DNA from: Seiridium cupressi
Lineage: Eukaryota; Ascomycota; Sordariomycetes; Amphisphaeriales; Sporocadaceae
NCBI GenBank assembly: GCA_036674765.1
Contig: JARVKI010000110.1
Location: forward strand, 62,001 to 126,000
Length of the DNA stretch: 64,000 bases
Reading direction: 5' to 3'
The position numbers were made by a program, and so were the translations under genes. Shown here in pieces: positions 1 to 12,896 of the stretch (positions within the stretch are counted from its first letter, which is position 1; the number at the start of each line of letters is the position of its first letter). The notes beneath the pieces were generated by a model that was not told where the DNA came from, ran no database searches, and saw only the letters and a program-made list of their open reading frames with translations.

Positions 1-106
1 TGACACACATCACGAGATATTTGCTCCGATCCACCGGTACGAATCCCCCACGAGATGAACTCCGTATACCGTTGCTGGACTAGAAAAGCAGCCATCCAGA
101 AGAGCC

Positions 107-3003
107 CTATTTCTTTGACACCATCTTCTGTTGCTCAAAGAGGTACTCCTCATCGGATGCATCGAGAATATCGTACTCCTCATCGGTCATGAAGCCACCG
201 TCAGAGTCTTGAGCCCACTCGTCATCGTCGGCGCAGTCCTCAAACTCTTCGTCATTGTCCTGTGTTGAGGGAGCAAGAGTGTCGGTCTCAGTAGCAACCT
301 CGAGCTCGCCGTCATCCTTGGGAACGATGACACTCGAAGAAGGCGATTCATGCTCAAGCTTAGGAATGATCATCTGGCTCTTGGCCATCTCGGGGACCTT
401 GGAATCCAAGAGGGACTCCTCCTCCTTGTGAGGAGCCTCAACTGTGACATCGCACCACAGCTTGTGACCAAACTTGACACCATCTCGGGTAGTGAGTCGC
501 CAGTAGGAGATGACCTTGCCCTCGCGTTCCGGGGTTCGCATCAAGACAGTGAAGGCAAACTCGCCGCCGGGCTGGAGCTGGCTATAGCAGACGGTAGACT
601 CCGATGCTGAAATAAGCTCCCGGACACCAGTGGGTCGGGTTGGGTCGACTGCACCCATGTAGTCACCACCAACAAACTTGACCGAGCATCCAGCGGGCCA
701 TGCGACCTTGCCCTCGTTACGCAGAACCCAGGTTTGCTCGAAAGTGTGGTTTGGTTGCATGACGGTACCATCCTCAATGGTGTCACGCTTGAAAACAGCA
801 ATCAGGTCTGGTTCCTGTTCTTGCTCCTTCTCCGCGCTGACAGTCTGCTCTGACTGACTTCCTTCCTCGACTATCTTCTCGTTGTCGGGCTCGTCAAAGG
901 TTGAGCTTTCGGTGGGTTTCACGTCAACCACCGTCCGAACAGGGTTCACTGCAATATTTTCACTTGGTGAAGGAACAGTCTCGGTGGACCGGTTGCTTGT
1001 ACGTCTGGAAGGGTTGGCGGACATAGCGCGGTCACCCATAGGTGGAAGACGCTGTCCGTCCTGGTGTTCGCCAGTAGTGGTGACATTGACGTGGCGCACG
1101 GGAGTCTTGAACTTGATCAAGGGGTGAGTCTTGTTGTGAGTGTTGGCTGGGCTAGCTTCGCAGCCAGCACAGAAGTCGGTATCGTGGCAGACAGCGCACT
1201 TGTAGCGAACGCCTACAATATACCTGGATCCAGTGTGGGAAGAAGTGCACAGAGGGCCATCGCAGCAGATGCCATTGTGGACTGATCGGGAAAACACACG
1301 AGCGGGCTCAGGAAGAGGCTCGTAGAGTGGGGCAAATCGATGGTTCGGATGAATGAAACCAGCATTCTGAGCACAGTCAGAGCAGTAATCCCAGTCAGGG
1401 CAGTCCAAACACTTGTGACGGATACCACGGATATAGTGGTTGCAACCATCGCAAATGGCATTGTGACGGACGTTACGGCCTGCGTTCAAACGTGCCGCGA
1501 TCGGAGCATCGAACACAGTTCCCTTAACGGCGGGGGTGAAGCCGTGCTTTGGGTGATGACCATGTTGATCCTTGGCAAAACAGCTCTTGCAGAGGTCGAA
1601 GTCTTCGCAGACGGCGCAGTGCAGGAACTCCTTCTCGGGGAATTCTTGCACACAGCTATTGCATGTGCGAACCATGAACAGAGGGGTTGCGAACACAGGG
1701 TGATCGCCTGCTTTGTTGGGTGAGAGGATGTCAACAGACCGGATGGGAAGGCTGAACTGGGACGGAGCATGAGAGCCCACGGAAGCGTTCGAGGACTTGT
1801 TGACAGAAGCCCGGTTCGTCTTTGGGGCTACGTGGGTAGTGCTATACGTAATTTGGCCGTCCTGAATAGTGCGCTTGATAAGCCAGTGCTGGTCGTTATA
1901 GCAAGAAATGCCTTGGTTGACACAATCTTGGCAAAGATCAAAGTCACCATCGTCACAGGTGGAGCAGTGAAAGTGTGCATTGGGTACTGCTCGGTCACAG
2001 CTGTTGCAGCAGACAGTGAAGGGTCGTCGAAAGCGGCTGGAGAATACTGGGCACTTGGAAACTTTTGGTGCTTCTGCTGGCACCGGAACTGGAGCTTCAA
2101 CCGAAACCGACTCCAATTCCTCAGGCTTGACGTCTTGCTTATCGGTCTGAACTTGACGGCGGAGATCGTCGAAAGAGAGTGCACTGGCAGTCTGCGAGAA
2201 GCGGTACTGAGAAGCGTCGACAGGAAGTGACTGATCCAATGCAGAGGACTGCTCAACGGGTGCTTCTGTAACTGTGGGCTTCGCATCCGAGGTCTTGCCA
2301 AGGAAGTCAATGACCTCCTTGCCACCGAGATCACGTCTGAGGTGGATCCTTGGCATGCCACGCGCGCGCCATTCTTTGATGAACTCGGGGAGCTCCTCGG
2401 CAACTTGAGGTGCGGCGATAGTGGAGGTGGATTCCGCTGGAGTGGGAGCAGCCTCAGGGGGTGAGGTCTCTTCTTGTGGTGTTGGTGCGACCTTTTCTTC
2501 AACTGGGGTAGCTTCGGGTTCGTCCTCGACGGTCACAGGCTTCGGACCAGCGGGCTCTTCAGCCTGGCTAGGAACAGACAAGACTCGTAGCTTCAGCTTC
2601 TGCTTTGCCTTGGCAGCTCGGAAGAGCTGCTTGTAAACTGCTGGGTTCGTTGGGTCTAAGACAACGTATGCCGCAGCGGAGTCTGAGTAACGCTCGACAA
2701 CGGTTTTTGTCCCAACGGAAATGTGAAGGAATCCTCGAAGCTATTATGCCATTAGGATTGCTCATTACGCAGTCTTCTCGGGACAGTGGTAGTAATGGTA
2801 TATGGCTAGCTGAACATTGCCTATGATAAAGCGAAATAGAGGGGGAAAGATGGTATGCAAGGGAGTAAATGACAACTTACTTTGTCTTCTAGGGATGCAG
2901 CACCCAGTTCGCGTAAAGGCAACTTAAATCGACGTGTGACGCCATTATAGCTGACCTTCAAGGTGATCGGGGTGTCGGGAGTGGCAGCCGACGACGACGC
3001 CAT
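107..3003 (-). CDS. NBR1: NBR1-like selective autophagy receptor (PB1, four ZZ zinc fingers, NBR1/FW domain)
   Basis: Two coding exons, 3003-2881 and 2740-107, give 918 aa. The splice joins LEDK to LRGFLHI and completes an N-terminal PB1 domain (about residues 12-95); without it the long exon lacks both an ATG and the PB1 half. Four ZZ-type zinc fingers follow (about 284-330, 400-445, 470-515 and 535-590), each with paired CxxC motifs. An NBR1 (four-tryptophan) domain spans about 690-810 and includes TWVLRNEGKVAWP. The C-terminus is acidic and contains EEYDIL, a fair Atg8-interacting (LIR) candidate. In the family, PB1 oligomerises, ZZ domains bind cargo and the LIR tethers cargo to autophagosomes, so a cytosolic cargo receptor is expected. 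The start at 3003 is the only ATG opening the PB1 fold. Identity is strong; cargo is unknown. Confidence 0.9.
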
Positions 3004-6000
3004 GCTGGATGTTGTGTGCTTGGGTAACCAAGTTAGTAGGTATGCAGCAGTACGATGACTGAGTGCGCAAAGACTGATATACAGGAATGGTGGGTAGATG
3101 AAAAGGGGGGGAAGAATTGGTAATGAAGGGAGGGAAGAGTGCAACAAGACGGTGAATGTTTGCAGATGCCTCAGGTCTAGAGAAGGAACACCAAGCAAGC
3201 CGAAGCTTATCAGGTCAGGTGGGTCGTGATCATTGTACAATGTAGGCGGTGAAATGGAGTCTTGGGGCTTATCTCAACCCACTATGGGGAACGAGTTGGA
3301 TTGCGATGACTTACCAGGTAGTCGGGCTGGGAATTGACGAATGGTGGATGGTCCGGAGATGGAATCGATGTGGAAGTGTAGGAAAGAAAGTGAAGATCCA
3401 ATGCTTCACTCGCTCAGGTTGATGAGTTGAAGTGAGGAAGAGGGGGAGGGAGCAGTAGGTGGTCACAACCTCGCTCCTGGTTCCAGGACTTGTCACGTTT
3501 TGGTCCGAAGCTTCCCTCAAGAAAGGCAGGAAGCACGTACCTTATGAATATGCGGCGCCTGCAGGCAGACGTGAACCCTCGCAACCAGTGGCGGTGGGCC
3601 CTGGAGTGAGACGAAGAAGCGGGGCAATTTGCGTCGGCTGTTAAGGCGCGCACCTCTGATGCGACGTCCTACGGCGGCGAATGCATCAAACACTAACAGT
3701 GTTATCACGCCCTTGGGTCTACGTAGGCCAATTTGGCCTCGATTCATAATAATGGCCACAATGGCAAAGAAGACGATGGAATAGCTTCCTCCTCGCCCGC
3801 TTCCTTCTGCTTCGGCTTCACACTACACGTAAAGACCACCAAGCAATAACGGCTTACTTGATCCGCGAGATCCAATGTATTGAGGACAAGACCGAACCCT
3901 CAGCCGGGTCTTTCAGACGGCCATACCCTAACTAGGTGTCCGCCTCACTAGAAAGGCAGCGCTTTTGGAATTTGCAAACCAAAGACTAACAGGGCGCTTC
4001 CTCAGTCCATTTCAAGGCGGCAAGGCAATGAATGACTAGCGGATGCCGGCGTTTACTTATTTCGCATAAAAACTAATGTGATCGTTTCGGACTCTGGCGT
4101 TGCTTTTTTTTTTTTTATGCCATAGACAGTATTGTCTAATAAAAATCAGGCTGTTATGGAGCAACTGCCTACATTGAACTGACCGACCCAGATGGTGTCA
4201 GGCCGGCCTAGAGGTGGTCTCGGATTGGTCTGCGGGCAAGTCGAGCTACCTCGCCTATGATCCATCCGAGGATAAACGCGCTGAACATTGAATGACTGTC
4301 GGCATTTCCACAGCTTGATTCGCTACCGTTCACAAATGGCAATGACTGCCGAAGTCCCGTGCCACAGCAAAGGCGTTCATACATATTCCATAGTACGTCA
4401 TATGGAGATCATTAGTTGTACAGTACACCCTGCCCTTTTAATCCCGTTCAAGAAAATGAGTCTAGTCAGAGCCTGTCACCATGAGCGAACTGCAATGTAG
4501 CCACCAGCAAGCCCATGCCCTGGACTTGGTAAACGCCCCGACTTACACCATGGGTGGGTGAGGTATGCACATGTAACCCTTCACTTTAAGGTATCATGGA
4601 TACTCCAGGTGAACTTCATCACACCTTGGGACCATCACTGGCATGCAGTTTTACGATTTGGGTATTTACGTTAAATACCTGATTAGCAACTGAAGATATG
4701 GTTGTGATTTGCTTGTAGAAGCGCAAGGTTTTTCTGTTTGCGTCCAGAAGAGTCGGTCTTTATTAAGAGCCATCGATTTCTCAACACTTGGCATATCGAA
4801 ATGCGTAGCATGCGTAGGAGTGATGACCAAAGAATCAGCAATACAACTAACTAATCTACAAGTAGTGCGCCGCAGTCAGAATGCGGGGAGTGTGGCCGGC
4901 TTAAAGTGACCTCCTCCACCTTTCCCCAGGGTACTAGCGATAGCAAGAGCCGCCGCACGTCGTTAGTGTAAGATGCAAGCTGATAGCTGATGGACACAGT
5001 ACAATGGTGATGTCGGAACTTGTTTCGATGCACCCATCAGGCGTAGATCACCGCAGATAAATTCCGGTGTCGCAATGCATGGTCTGGTTTTTGCATGAGA
5101 GGCGACCTGCTCAAATGATGATGGGGAGCTGGGATGTACAGGGCTAGTGTTCAAGTTGCCCGTAGTATACATGGGCCCAAATTGGGAAGAAATCAAGAGC
5201 CGAGCAGTATTTGAGAGGTTGGCGGTCTATTTGTGTTTATACAGGATATATAACGAGGTTCAGCAACTCTGAAATCATTAGATCGTTGCTAAAAAGAAAG
5301 AAGGATTGTTTTTTGGCTGATGTTCGCGGTGCTTTTTTCGGCTGTTTTCGACGCGACGTGCCTCAGCAAATCAAATACCAGTAACCACAGTTGACTTTCG
5401 CGCTTGCTTGCTTGCATACCTATCCTCTGCATCCATATCAGTCATCAGTCAGTGTGCGCCGAGGGTAGCCATCGAACTCGTCGCATTGATCAACCATGAC
5501 CTTTCATGCACCTAAGCGGTTTGGTGCCAGCAGCATGTTCAACAACAAAGTCGAGGCTCAAACCGACAGACCCGCTATCCCAGGCCATGAGTGAACGAAC
5601 ATGGAATTGGCTACATTACATATTCCATTCTTTCACGTCGCAAGCAGAGCACTGATCATCGCTTTGCTGGACCAATTGCAGCTTCCAGTGATGCTTGTCC
5701 CGGACTGCATTGATGGGATGGGCTACACACGTCCGGAGCATCGCTGAGGCTGGGCTAAAAAAGTTACCGTAGCGTGGGTAGCAGCGATCGGATTCGGCGA
5801 GTGGGCACCGAATTAGCGTCGTTGCGGTTGACTGGGTTCAACACTGCTGGGCTTTGCTGGGCACGACCAGTGGCGCGCCTGCAATTCCCATTTCGCTTTT
5901 TTTTGGAGAGTTGAGTGACAGCTGGAGCTTTGCTTCTGCGAATCTGGACCGGGCCTAAACTTATTGACTCCGCTTCCGCCTGATGATTTTCAACCTTTTG

Positions 6001-6561
6001 ATCCTGACTCCAGCTTCAACTCAGAGCCCCCATCACCTAGCACCATCAACCTGCCGAACCACCTCCTCCGGCTCAGGTCAAGGTTGTCGTCACTGGGTCT
6101 GGAGGTATTTCTAAAACTTGTCTTTTTTTCTTCTCTCACCGGTCCTCGTTCCTCCCTCTTTTTTCTTTAAACTGGCTTGGGCCGTAATCCAGTGTGTTCT
6201 TTTTTCTTTTGGGGGACCACGAGCAAAATAGTCGCCTTGCGCTTAATTGAGACGCTCACACTTCTCCCTGCGTTCTCCTTCCCTTCGCTTTGGCACCGCA
6301 GGCGGTCACACGCCTGAAGCCTTCTTATCCGCCTAACTAGGTTCATTGGAGACCCGTTACCCGGCATCCCGCAGAGAGGACACGATCCCGCATGAACTCC
6401 CACTCTCCATCCATCTCGACGCCCACGGCGTGCGGAAGCACCATCATCTGACTTTTATCCGCCTCCTTCCTCGATCATCGAGCTTCACCCACCACGAACG
6501 GAGTCATCAAGATCGGCTTCGCAGCATCGAGGGCGAAAAAAAAAAAGTCACATACTTCACC
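3004..6561. other. Shared upstream region of the NBR1-like and Barentsz-like genes
   Basis: No convincing gene. On the minus strand, donor-like sites at about 3540 (GTACGT) and 3315 (GTAAGT) could mark 5'-leader introns of the NBR1-like gene. A 13-base T run lies at 4104-4116, and CTTG repeats occur near 5402-5415. From about 5880 the plus strand becomes pyrimidine-rich with T/C tracts (5890-5900, 6120-6175, 6200-6215), as expected for the promoter and long leader of the gene starting at 6562. The short ORFs here have no recognisable domain. Confidence 0.5.
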
Positions 6562-8729
6562 ATGGCTGCTCCCCGACGAAGAAAGATTGTCTCCCGACGT
6601 AGGGTTGACGATGAGGGCGATGAGGACTATGATCTTGATGACGACTCGCTTACTGAGGGCTCCCTAGTCTCAGACGACCACGACCTAGCCGATGATAGTG
6701 ACACTAGCAATGTTGACGAGGCCTCACCCACATCTCCCGCTGTACGGAAAGCACATGCTCGCACTGCCAATGGTCATGCAAAGGCAAGAACGTCCAAGGG
6801 TTCGGGCAGCTCTGCTACTCAGTCAGGAGCCAAGGCTTCCAAGCTGGGTCAAACGACTGTTTCAGACACGGAATTCATGATGAATGGTCTATCCATCTCC
6901 GACAAAACCGAGCCCGTCCAGGAGATGAATTTTGAGGATGTAGGCGATTCGCGATCACCCTCCAAGGCGGCAGCTCCTGTTGTCGTCAGCTCGAGCTCGG
7001 CCGTCATGGATCAAACTCAGGATAACCCTCTTCAAGATCGACGGCGAAGGGAACACGACGAATATCGACGAAAGCGAGACGAGGACCCGGCTTTTGTGCC
7101 AAATAGAGGGGCTTTCTTTATGCATGACCACCGACACGCTGGTCCGTCTGCCAATGGATTCCGACCATTTGGCAGAGGAGGTCGTGGCAGAGGTCGTGGT
7201 ATCGGAGGTCCTTTTGCGCCTACGAGGTATGACGCTCATCAGCCCTTCCAGCTTGAGATCTGCTAATACTTGATCGCAGTAGCCATCAACTTTACACCCC
7301 AGCAGACCCTATTATCAGCACGCCATGGGCTCACGATATGCATGAGACAGTTACAGAGCCTGTCCGTCCGGTGCGGCAGCCCATGCATGGCGGTCAAACA
7401 GCTATGGACAATGGACCCCCGAACGGCGACGGCTACATTCCCACCTGCAACATAAGCGCGACACTAATCAATAGGACGTTATCCACCGAGAAGCACATTG
7501 GTAACGTGCAGGTCAGAGTTTACCTACCCATGCTCAAGCAACCGATCGTTTTTTCAACGATTCCTGTTAGGCAGTATACCAAGCTGCCGGATCATCGCCC
7601 GCCCCTACGTCGCGACAAGCCAGTGCGCATCTCGCTACCGGATTATCCGCCTCGTTATATTTTCCCGGCTACGGATCGATCCTTCATCTTCATTCCGCGG
7701 GCCCTACGCCCAAACAACCAACAACGCCTTCGTGGCAAACCGAGATCAGGCTTCGGTTCCCTCGGTGGTTATTCGAGGAGAACAAGTGTGTTTGGAGGAA
7801 GCTATTATAATGGGAGCCAATATTCACCCAGCGTAGCCCTAAGTAGGCGCTCCTCTATCGCACCAGACATGGGGAGGGAGTACATTGTTTCGCCAGCAGG
7901 GTCAGCAATCTCACGCCCACCTATGGCAATGGACACTTCGCGTCCTGTGGTTAGATTACCACCACAGACAGAGTCACAGATGACAGCCTTTGATGCTAGT
8001 ATGGGGCAAGGGGCACCCGCAGTTGGCCAAACCACCATCGGCGATCTTCCGCAGCCACAAACTCATCCCCTACCCCAGAAACCAGCTCACCAGGAGAGTC
8101 AGCATACCTCCATCCCTATGCATCAGCCTCGGCCACAAAAGACGGTTTCGCTTGAAAACATTGAACCACCTACAACGGTGCCAAACTCGCAGCCCTACCA
8201 ACAAGCATTTCATCATCAAGTGCCCGTTCAAGTCTCTAATGGCTTTAATCACGACTCCCACACCCGCCATCCCTCATATGCTCGACACACCACAGGCACT
8301 CCGTTATCCCAGATACCAGAGCGCGCAATCCATGCGGCTCCCTTCCAGCCAACACACTACTCGCAGCAAGGGTACTATCCACCTTACCAGATGGTGCAGC
8401 CTCAAGGCTACTACTACCCTCCTGCAACACCTTATTCTGGCGCTGCGCCAGCTTTTATTCCTGGCACGCAGCCACCCCAAAGGCAAAACGACAGTGCTCA
8501 GTCTAACGGACAATTAGGCAACGGTGCTAGTCTGGTTGCTCAAGAGGTCAATGGCATGGTTTACTATTACGATGCATCCCAGCTACCACAGATGCCCAGC
8601 TACCCTCAGTATCCGGCATCTCAAGGCTATCCAACAAGCAATGGAGCAATGAATCTTAACGGGATGGTTACACCTACTCAGGATGGCTATTACTACTCTC
8701 AACCTGGTGCTGTCTATTATCCTCAATAG
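6562..8729 (+). CDS. CASC3/Barentsz (Btz)-domain protein, exon-junction complex component
   Basis: Two exons, 6562-7226 and 7280-8729, encode 704 aa. The 53-nt intron has a GTATGA donor, a TGCTAATAC branch site and a CAG acceptor; splicing restores a phase-2 codon and reads PWAHD just downstream. The N-terminus is basic then very acidic (ARRRKIVSRRR-like, then D/E-rich). The core DPAFVPNRGAFFMHD (about residues 180-195) followed by RGRGRG repeats matches the SELOR/Btz motif that clamps eIF4A3 on RNA. The remainder is low-complexity, rich in Pro, Gln and Tyr (many YYP and QGYYPP-like pieces), as in other fungal Btz proteins. Expected role: peripheral exon-junction complex factor in mRNA export, translation or decay. 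The ATG at 6562 follows an A-rich leader and precedes the acidic block. Domain identity is good; the C-terminal half cannot be assigned. Confidence 0.85.
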
Positions 8730-11411
8730 ATGAGACTGCGAGTCCACCTATTGTCGAAATATGTGCCCAGACCCCTAAGTTACTTGCCGATTTGGGTCTA
8801 TTATCCCATGCGCTATAGCGGAATCTCGAAGGCTTTTGGGCCTGAAATCGACTCGAGGGCTCGTATTCTTTCGCTCATTCGCCCCAACCACAAAGCTCAG
8901 CTCTTGCGTACGCACTTCTGGATTATCGCACAGGCATTGCCACTTTTTGCTGAAGGACTTTGGAACAAGTCATTGTACAGGCGCTTGGAGGAGTTTTGTT
9001 TATGTCTGACTTTACCTTTATAATTGGGAGGAGCGTTGGTGCGACTATAGTCGTATATTAGTGGAAGAGGAATCCGGGGATGCTTGAGGAACCCAAACGG
9101 GTTGGACTCTTCTTGGAGCAGCATGTGGGAGAAAAGAGAAGTAGTGGCACGTTGAATTAGGAAGAGCCAGGTGTCAAGTTAGCCATAAGCTGGGGCGAAG
9201 TAGGTAGGCAACCTAAAACATCTACCTATCAAGTCCATCTGTGCATTATATAGGTCGATGGTATCGCGCTGCATGTGATGGGGCGCCTGGTGATCTTTTG
9301 CGAAGACCTCGGGCCAACCACGTATGACTGATCCTGAGCTTCTTGCGCAATAGTCCACATGTGCAAGGCACATTGTGCAACTCGTCAGGTCTGACGGGTT
9401 GCCTCTCATCTCAAAAGCATGAAAGCGATCCCACTCCAAGCTGCGGCATAACAGCGTGGCATTGTGACATGGTCAGCCCGTCGACTGAGACCCGGCAAAC
9501 CGGGATAACGCCACTAAATCGACGACCGTACGGGTTGCTTTTGACAGCCTTGCTTCATGCGAGTGGTGCCTGGCGTTGGTGTAGTGACGAAGAATAGCTT
9601 GTTTTGATGCAAGCCGCTGTACGGACTGCACTGGGGGAGGACAGGAAAAGGCCTCTGTCAAATCAAGATCAAGTACTCATCAACAGTCCGACGTTCCGCT
9701 GGGTGGGTGGCTATACTAGAAAAGAAGCAAGAGTCTCGTTGGTCCGATCATGGTGAGATAAGTGTTTCGGCCTCGGCCTCCGGAGGATGGGTGGCAGTGC
9801 TCTGTCTTATCATCAACTATTCGGGTGCTGCAATGGCCACCCCATGTCCTCAAATGCAACGCTGTGTATGTACAGACCAGGTCATCTTGGCTCTTCCGAG
9901 CTTGAACTTGGCAGGGCCCCAAACCGCCCAATGACGTTGAGTAGCAGACCCAATTGGGCAAGCAGGGATGCGGAGGGATGCTGAATCAAACACGACGCGC
10001 AACACGATTTCGGACAGGCCAGGGTCTTGACCCATGTGCCAAGGCGACGTCACAGACGGGAACTTGTGAGCTTCGTCAGGCACTGCGTCTTGTCTCTTAT
10101 CGTTCAGCAGTCCACTACCAAGCCCCTGACACAAGAGATGGCGCACTCGCCATAGAGTTCTAGGTGCGCGGGGTGCGCCATCTCTTGTGTCAGGGGCTTG
10201 ACTACTTTGCGATCGACAGCCGGATCTATGATCCCCTGAGGCTAGCTGATAGGCATTAGCCGCCCGCCGGCCTTTCGATAATGTGGTCGAGTTCAAAAGT
10301 CAAGCAAGCTTCAGGCTTCTCTTGCATAATGTAGCGAGCAGCGGTCCCGCCCCCACTATAATTCCCCCGCGCTACAGATGCTTGAATCTCTGCCAACTAC
10401 CGGCAATCATGGCTGAGCGTCCCCCAGAGCGCTTTGGGAACTCTGTTGTTCCAGGGCCAGGTCCAGGTTCCGGGACCCGGCAAGTGGGAGAGTCTCTCTC
10501 CCACCTCTATTCCTCCATCACCGAATTATTGGATGGCAATCACACCTTGCCAGATCTTCTGAAGCAGGATGACGAAAGGGGAACCTAGCAAGCGCTGGGG
10601 GAAGTGTGGTACATGTCTGCAGATCTGTCGTCATTCCCGCGCTTGTCCGATGAGTCTCCCGGCCCGCTTCGTTTTGCCCAGTCATGCGAGCGACAAGCGC
10701 TTCTCGTCCTGAAGAGCTTCATGTACTGATCATGCCCGAGAAACGTTGAGGCAAGCCGTGCTACGTATGGAGTCACGGTAAACCAGACGGGGCTTTTGTG
10801 TGCACAAAGTTCCTGGATGTGCTACCCAGTAGTTTAGTATACTGTAACCTCAGGCACAAGCAGGGCTTGGCCGTCCAACCTTGTGTTTACCACAAGTTTG
10901 AAGTGTATACTTCAGTCCATACTAAGGCGACTAGCTCCCGGCAATCAATCCAGAACATGCTTTAGTGTGGTTGCAAGCACTGCCGCTCAACTGGCGACAC
11001 TGATCCGACTTATCATATGGCTTGATGAGTTGTCAAGTGGTCTGCAAGCGCATGCCGATAACCCTTGTGCAGGTCGTATCATGCTTGCCACTTCTCGAAA
11101 CAGGTTCTTCATCATGGGACGGTATGCAGGAACAGGTTGTCTTACCCTGCTCTGAGTATGGCGCCTGCCGACACTACCGTTTCGTTGCATCATGGAACAA
11201 GTACTCCAAGGCCGCCGCCCATGGTCCTCAAAAGGTCGCCCTTCTTCCAACTGAATTATTTTCTTTCTACCTCTACTCTCCCAACTTCAACCTTACACCC
11301 ATCTTTCTCGTAGTTACTCCGCATACCCCCTACGAGCTTTAGTTTCCCCACCATCTGTTTAGCCTTAGAGCAAGACCCAACCTTTGACTGATACCCCTTT
11401 CCGCCGTCATC
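8730..11411. other. 2.7-kb intergenic region with an inverted-repeat element
   Basis: No convincing gene. It holds the perfect inverted repeat at 10119-10200 (listed separately). A 59-codon ATG ORF at 10410-10588 is rich in Pro/Gly and has no recognisable domain or splice context. A pyrimidine-rich stretch at 11220-11400 is probably the leader of the aspartic protease gene. Confidence 0.5.
10119..10200. repeat. 82-bp perfect inverted repeat (28-bp arms, 26-bp spacer)
   Basis: The left arm 10119-10146 is the exact reverse complement of the right arm 10173-10200, starting CAAGCCCCTGACACAAGAGA and ending at GCGCAC. The 26-base spacer at 10147-10172 is unrelated. The element lies in non-coding DNA between the Barentsz-like and protease genes. 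It could be a fold-back or MITE-like element, or an RNA hairpin. The flanks show no clear target-site duplication, so origin is unknown. Confidence 0.9.
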
Positions 11412-12896
11412 ATGGAGCCCATCTTCTCAGCACAGAACAAGATCCGCCAGAACCTCGGCCTGAAAAAGGTCAAGGCTATCCGGAACTCAAACTACACGGC
11501 TTCAGGAACCAAATCCTATGTCTACCTGCTAAACCGCTTCGGCTTCCAGCCGACGCAGCCCGGCCCTTACTACCACCAGAACAAGGTCGTACAGAGGGGC
11601 CTCGCTCCAGAGTCCTTCAAGAAGGCGGTCGGTGGACGCCTTCGCCATGAGCGTGTCCTCGTTAAGAAGACCGGCGCGGGCGACCAGTCTGGGGAGGTGA
11701 CGGCCGAGGACCAGCAGAACGATTCCATGTGAGTGCAGAATTCCTTTGGGCTGCTGCCGGCAGAAGTTGTCACTATTATATGAGTCTGGTTGATACTAAT
11801 AACACCATACTAGGTATATTTGTGAGGTTGACATTGGCACACCCGCACAAACCGTCAAGTTAGATTTCGACACTGGTTCGGCTGACCTCTGGGTCTTCTC
11901 CACTGAGCTGAGCAAGTCTACCCAGAAGGGCCATGCCGTCTTTGACCCGACAAAGTCTTCCACCTGGAAGGAGCTTTCTGGCAAGGCATGGAAGATCTCC
12001 TACGGCGACGGTTCTAGCGCATCTGGCGACGTTGGTACAGATACTGTGTCCATTGGTGGACTGAAGGTAGAGACCCAAGCTGTCGAGTTGGCCAAGACCA
12101 TGTCGACACAGTTCTCACAAGGCTCCGGTGATGGCCTGCTCGGCTTGGCTTTCGGCACTATCAACACCGTCACCTCGGGTGGCCAGTCGGACCCTCAGGC
12201 CACGCCTGTTGAGAACATGATCACACAGCAGGATATCCCCAAGGAGGCCGAACTATTCACTTCTGCTTTCTATAGCGAACGAGACCAGAAGAGTGATTCA
12301 TTCTACACTTTTGGCTACATCGATCAAGACCTGGTCACAGCATCTGGCGAGGAGATTCACTGGACAGACATCGACAACTCACAGGGCTTCTGGCAATTTC
12401 CCTCAGCCTCCTACTCTGTCAATGGCAAATCCACCGCCGTCAAGGGCAACACCGCCATCGCTGACACTGGTACCACCCTTGCCCTCGTTTCAGACGATGT
12501 TTGCACCGCTCTGTACAAGCAGATCAAAGGTGCCAAGTATGACGAGCAGCAACAAGGCTGGACATTCCCTACTAGCGTGAAGGCTGCCGATCTTCCTGAT
12601 TTTAGTGTTGCTGTTGGTGACAAGGAATTCGTCATCCAGAAGGAGGACCTAGCTTTTGCGCCAGTAGACAACAACACCTGGTATGGTGGTGTTCAGAGCC
12701 GTGGAGACATGGACTTTGATATCCTTGGTGACACCTTCTTGAAGAGTGTCTATGCCGTAAGTAATATCATCTTAGCCGATCAGATCAATGTGCTAATTAT
12801 ACTGGATAGATCTGGGATCAGGGCAACAAGCGCTTTGGTGTTGTGCCTAAGATTGAGAAAACACAGAACCTGACACCTCCGACTACATCATCATAA
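11412..12896 (+). CDS. Aspartic protease, pepsin family A1, without an evident signal peptide
   Basis: Three exons, 11412-11728, 11814-12756 and 12810-12896, encode 448 aa. Both catalytic motifs are present: DFDTGSADLWVFS (about residue 128) and ADTGTTLALV (about residue 320). The flap region SYGDGSSASG and a late ILGDTFLKSVYAIWDQ complete the bilobal fold; the last join (YA|IWD) relies on the second intron. The first about 105 residues look like an A1 propeptide (basic, Asn/Tyr/Phe-rich). However, the N-terminus MEPIFSAQNKIRQNL has no hydrophobic core, so secretion through a classical signal is not supported. Either the enzyme is intracellular or an upstream exon with the signal has been missed; I see no good candidate upstream. 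The active-site set is complete, so it is probably functional. Confidence 0.88.
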
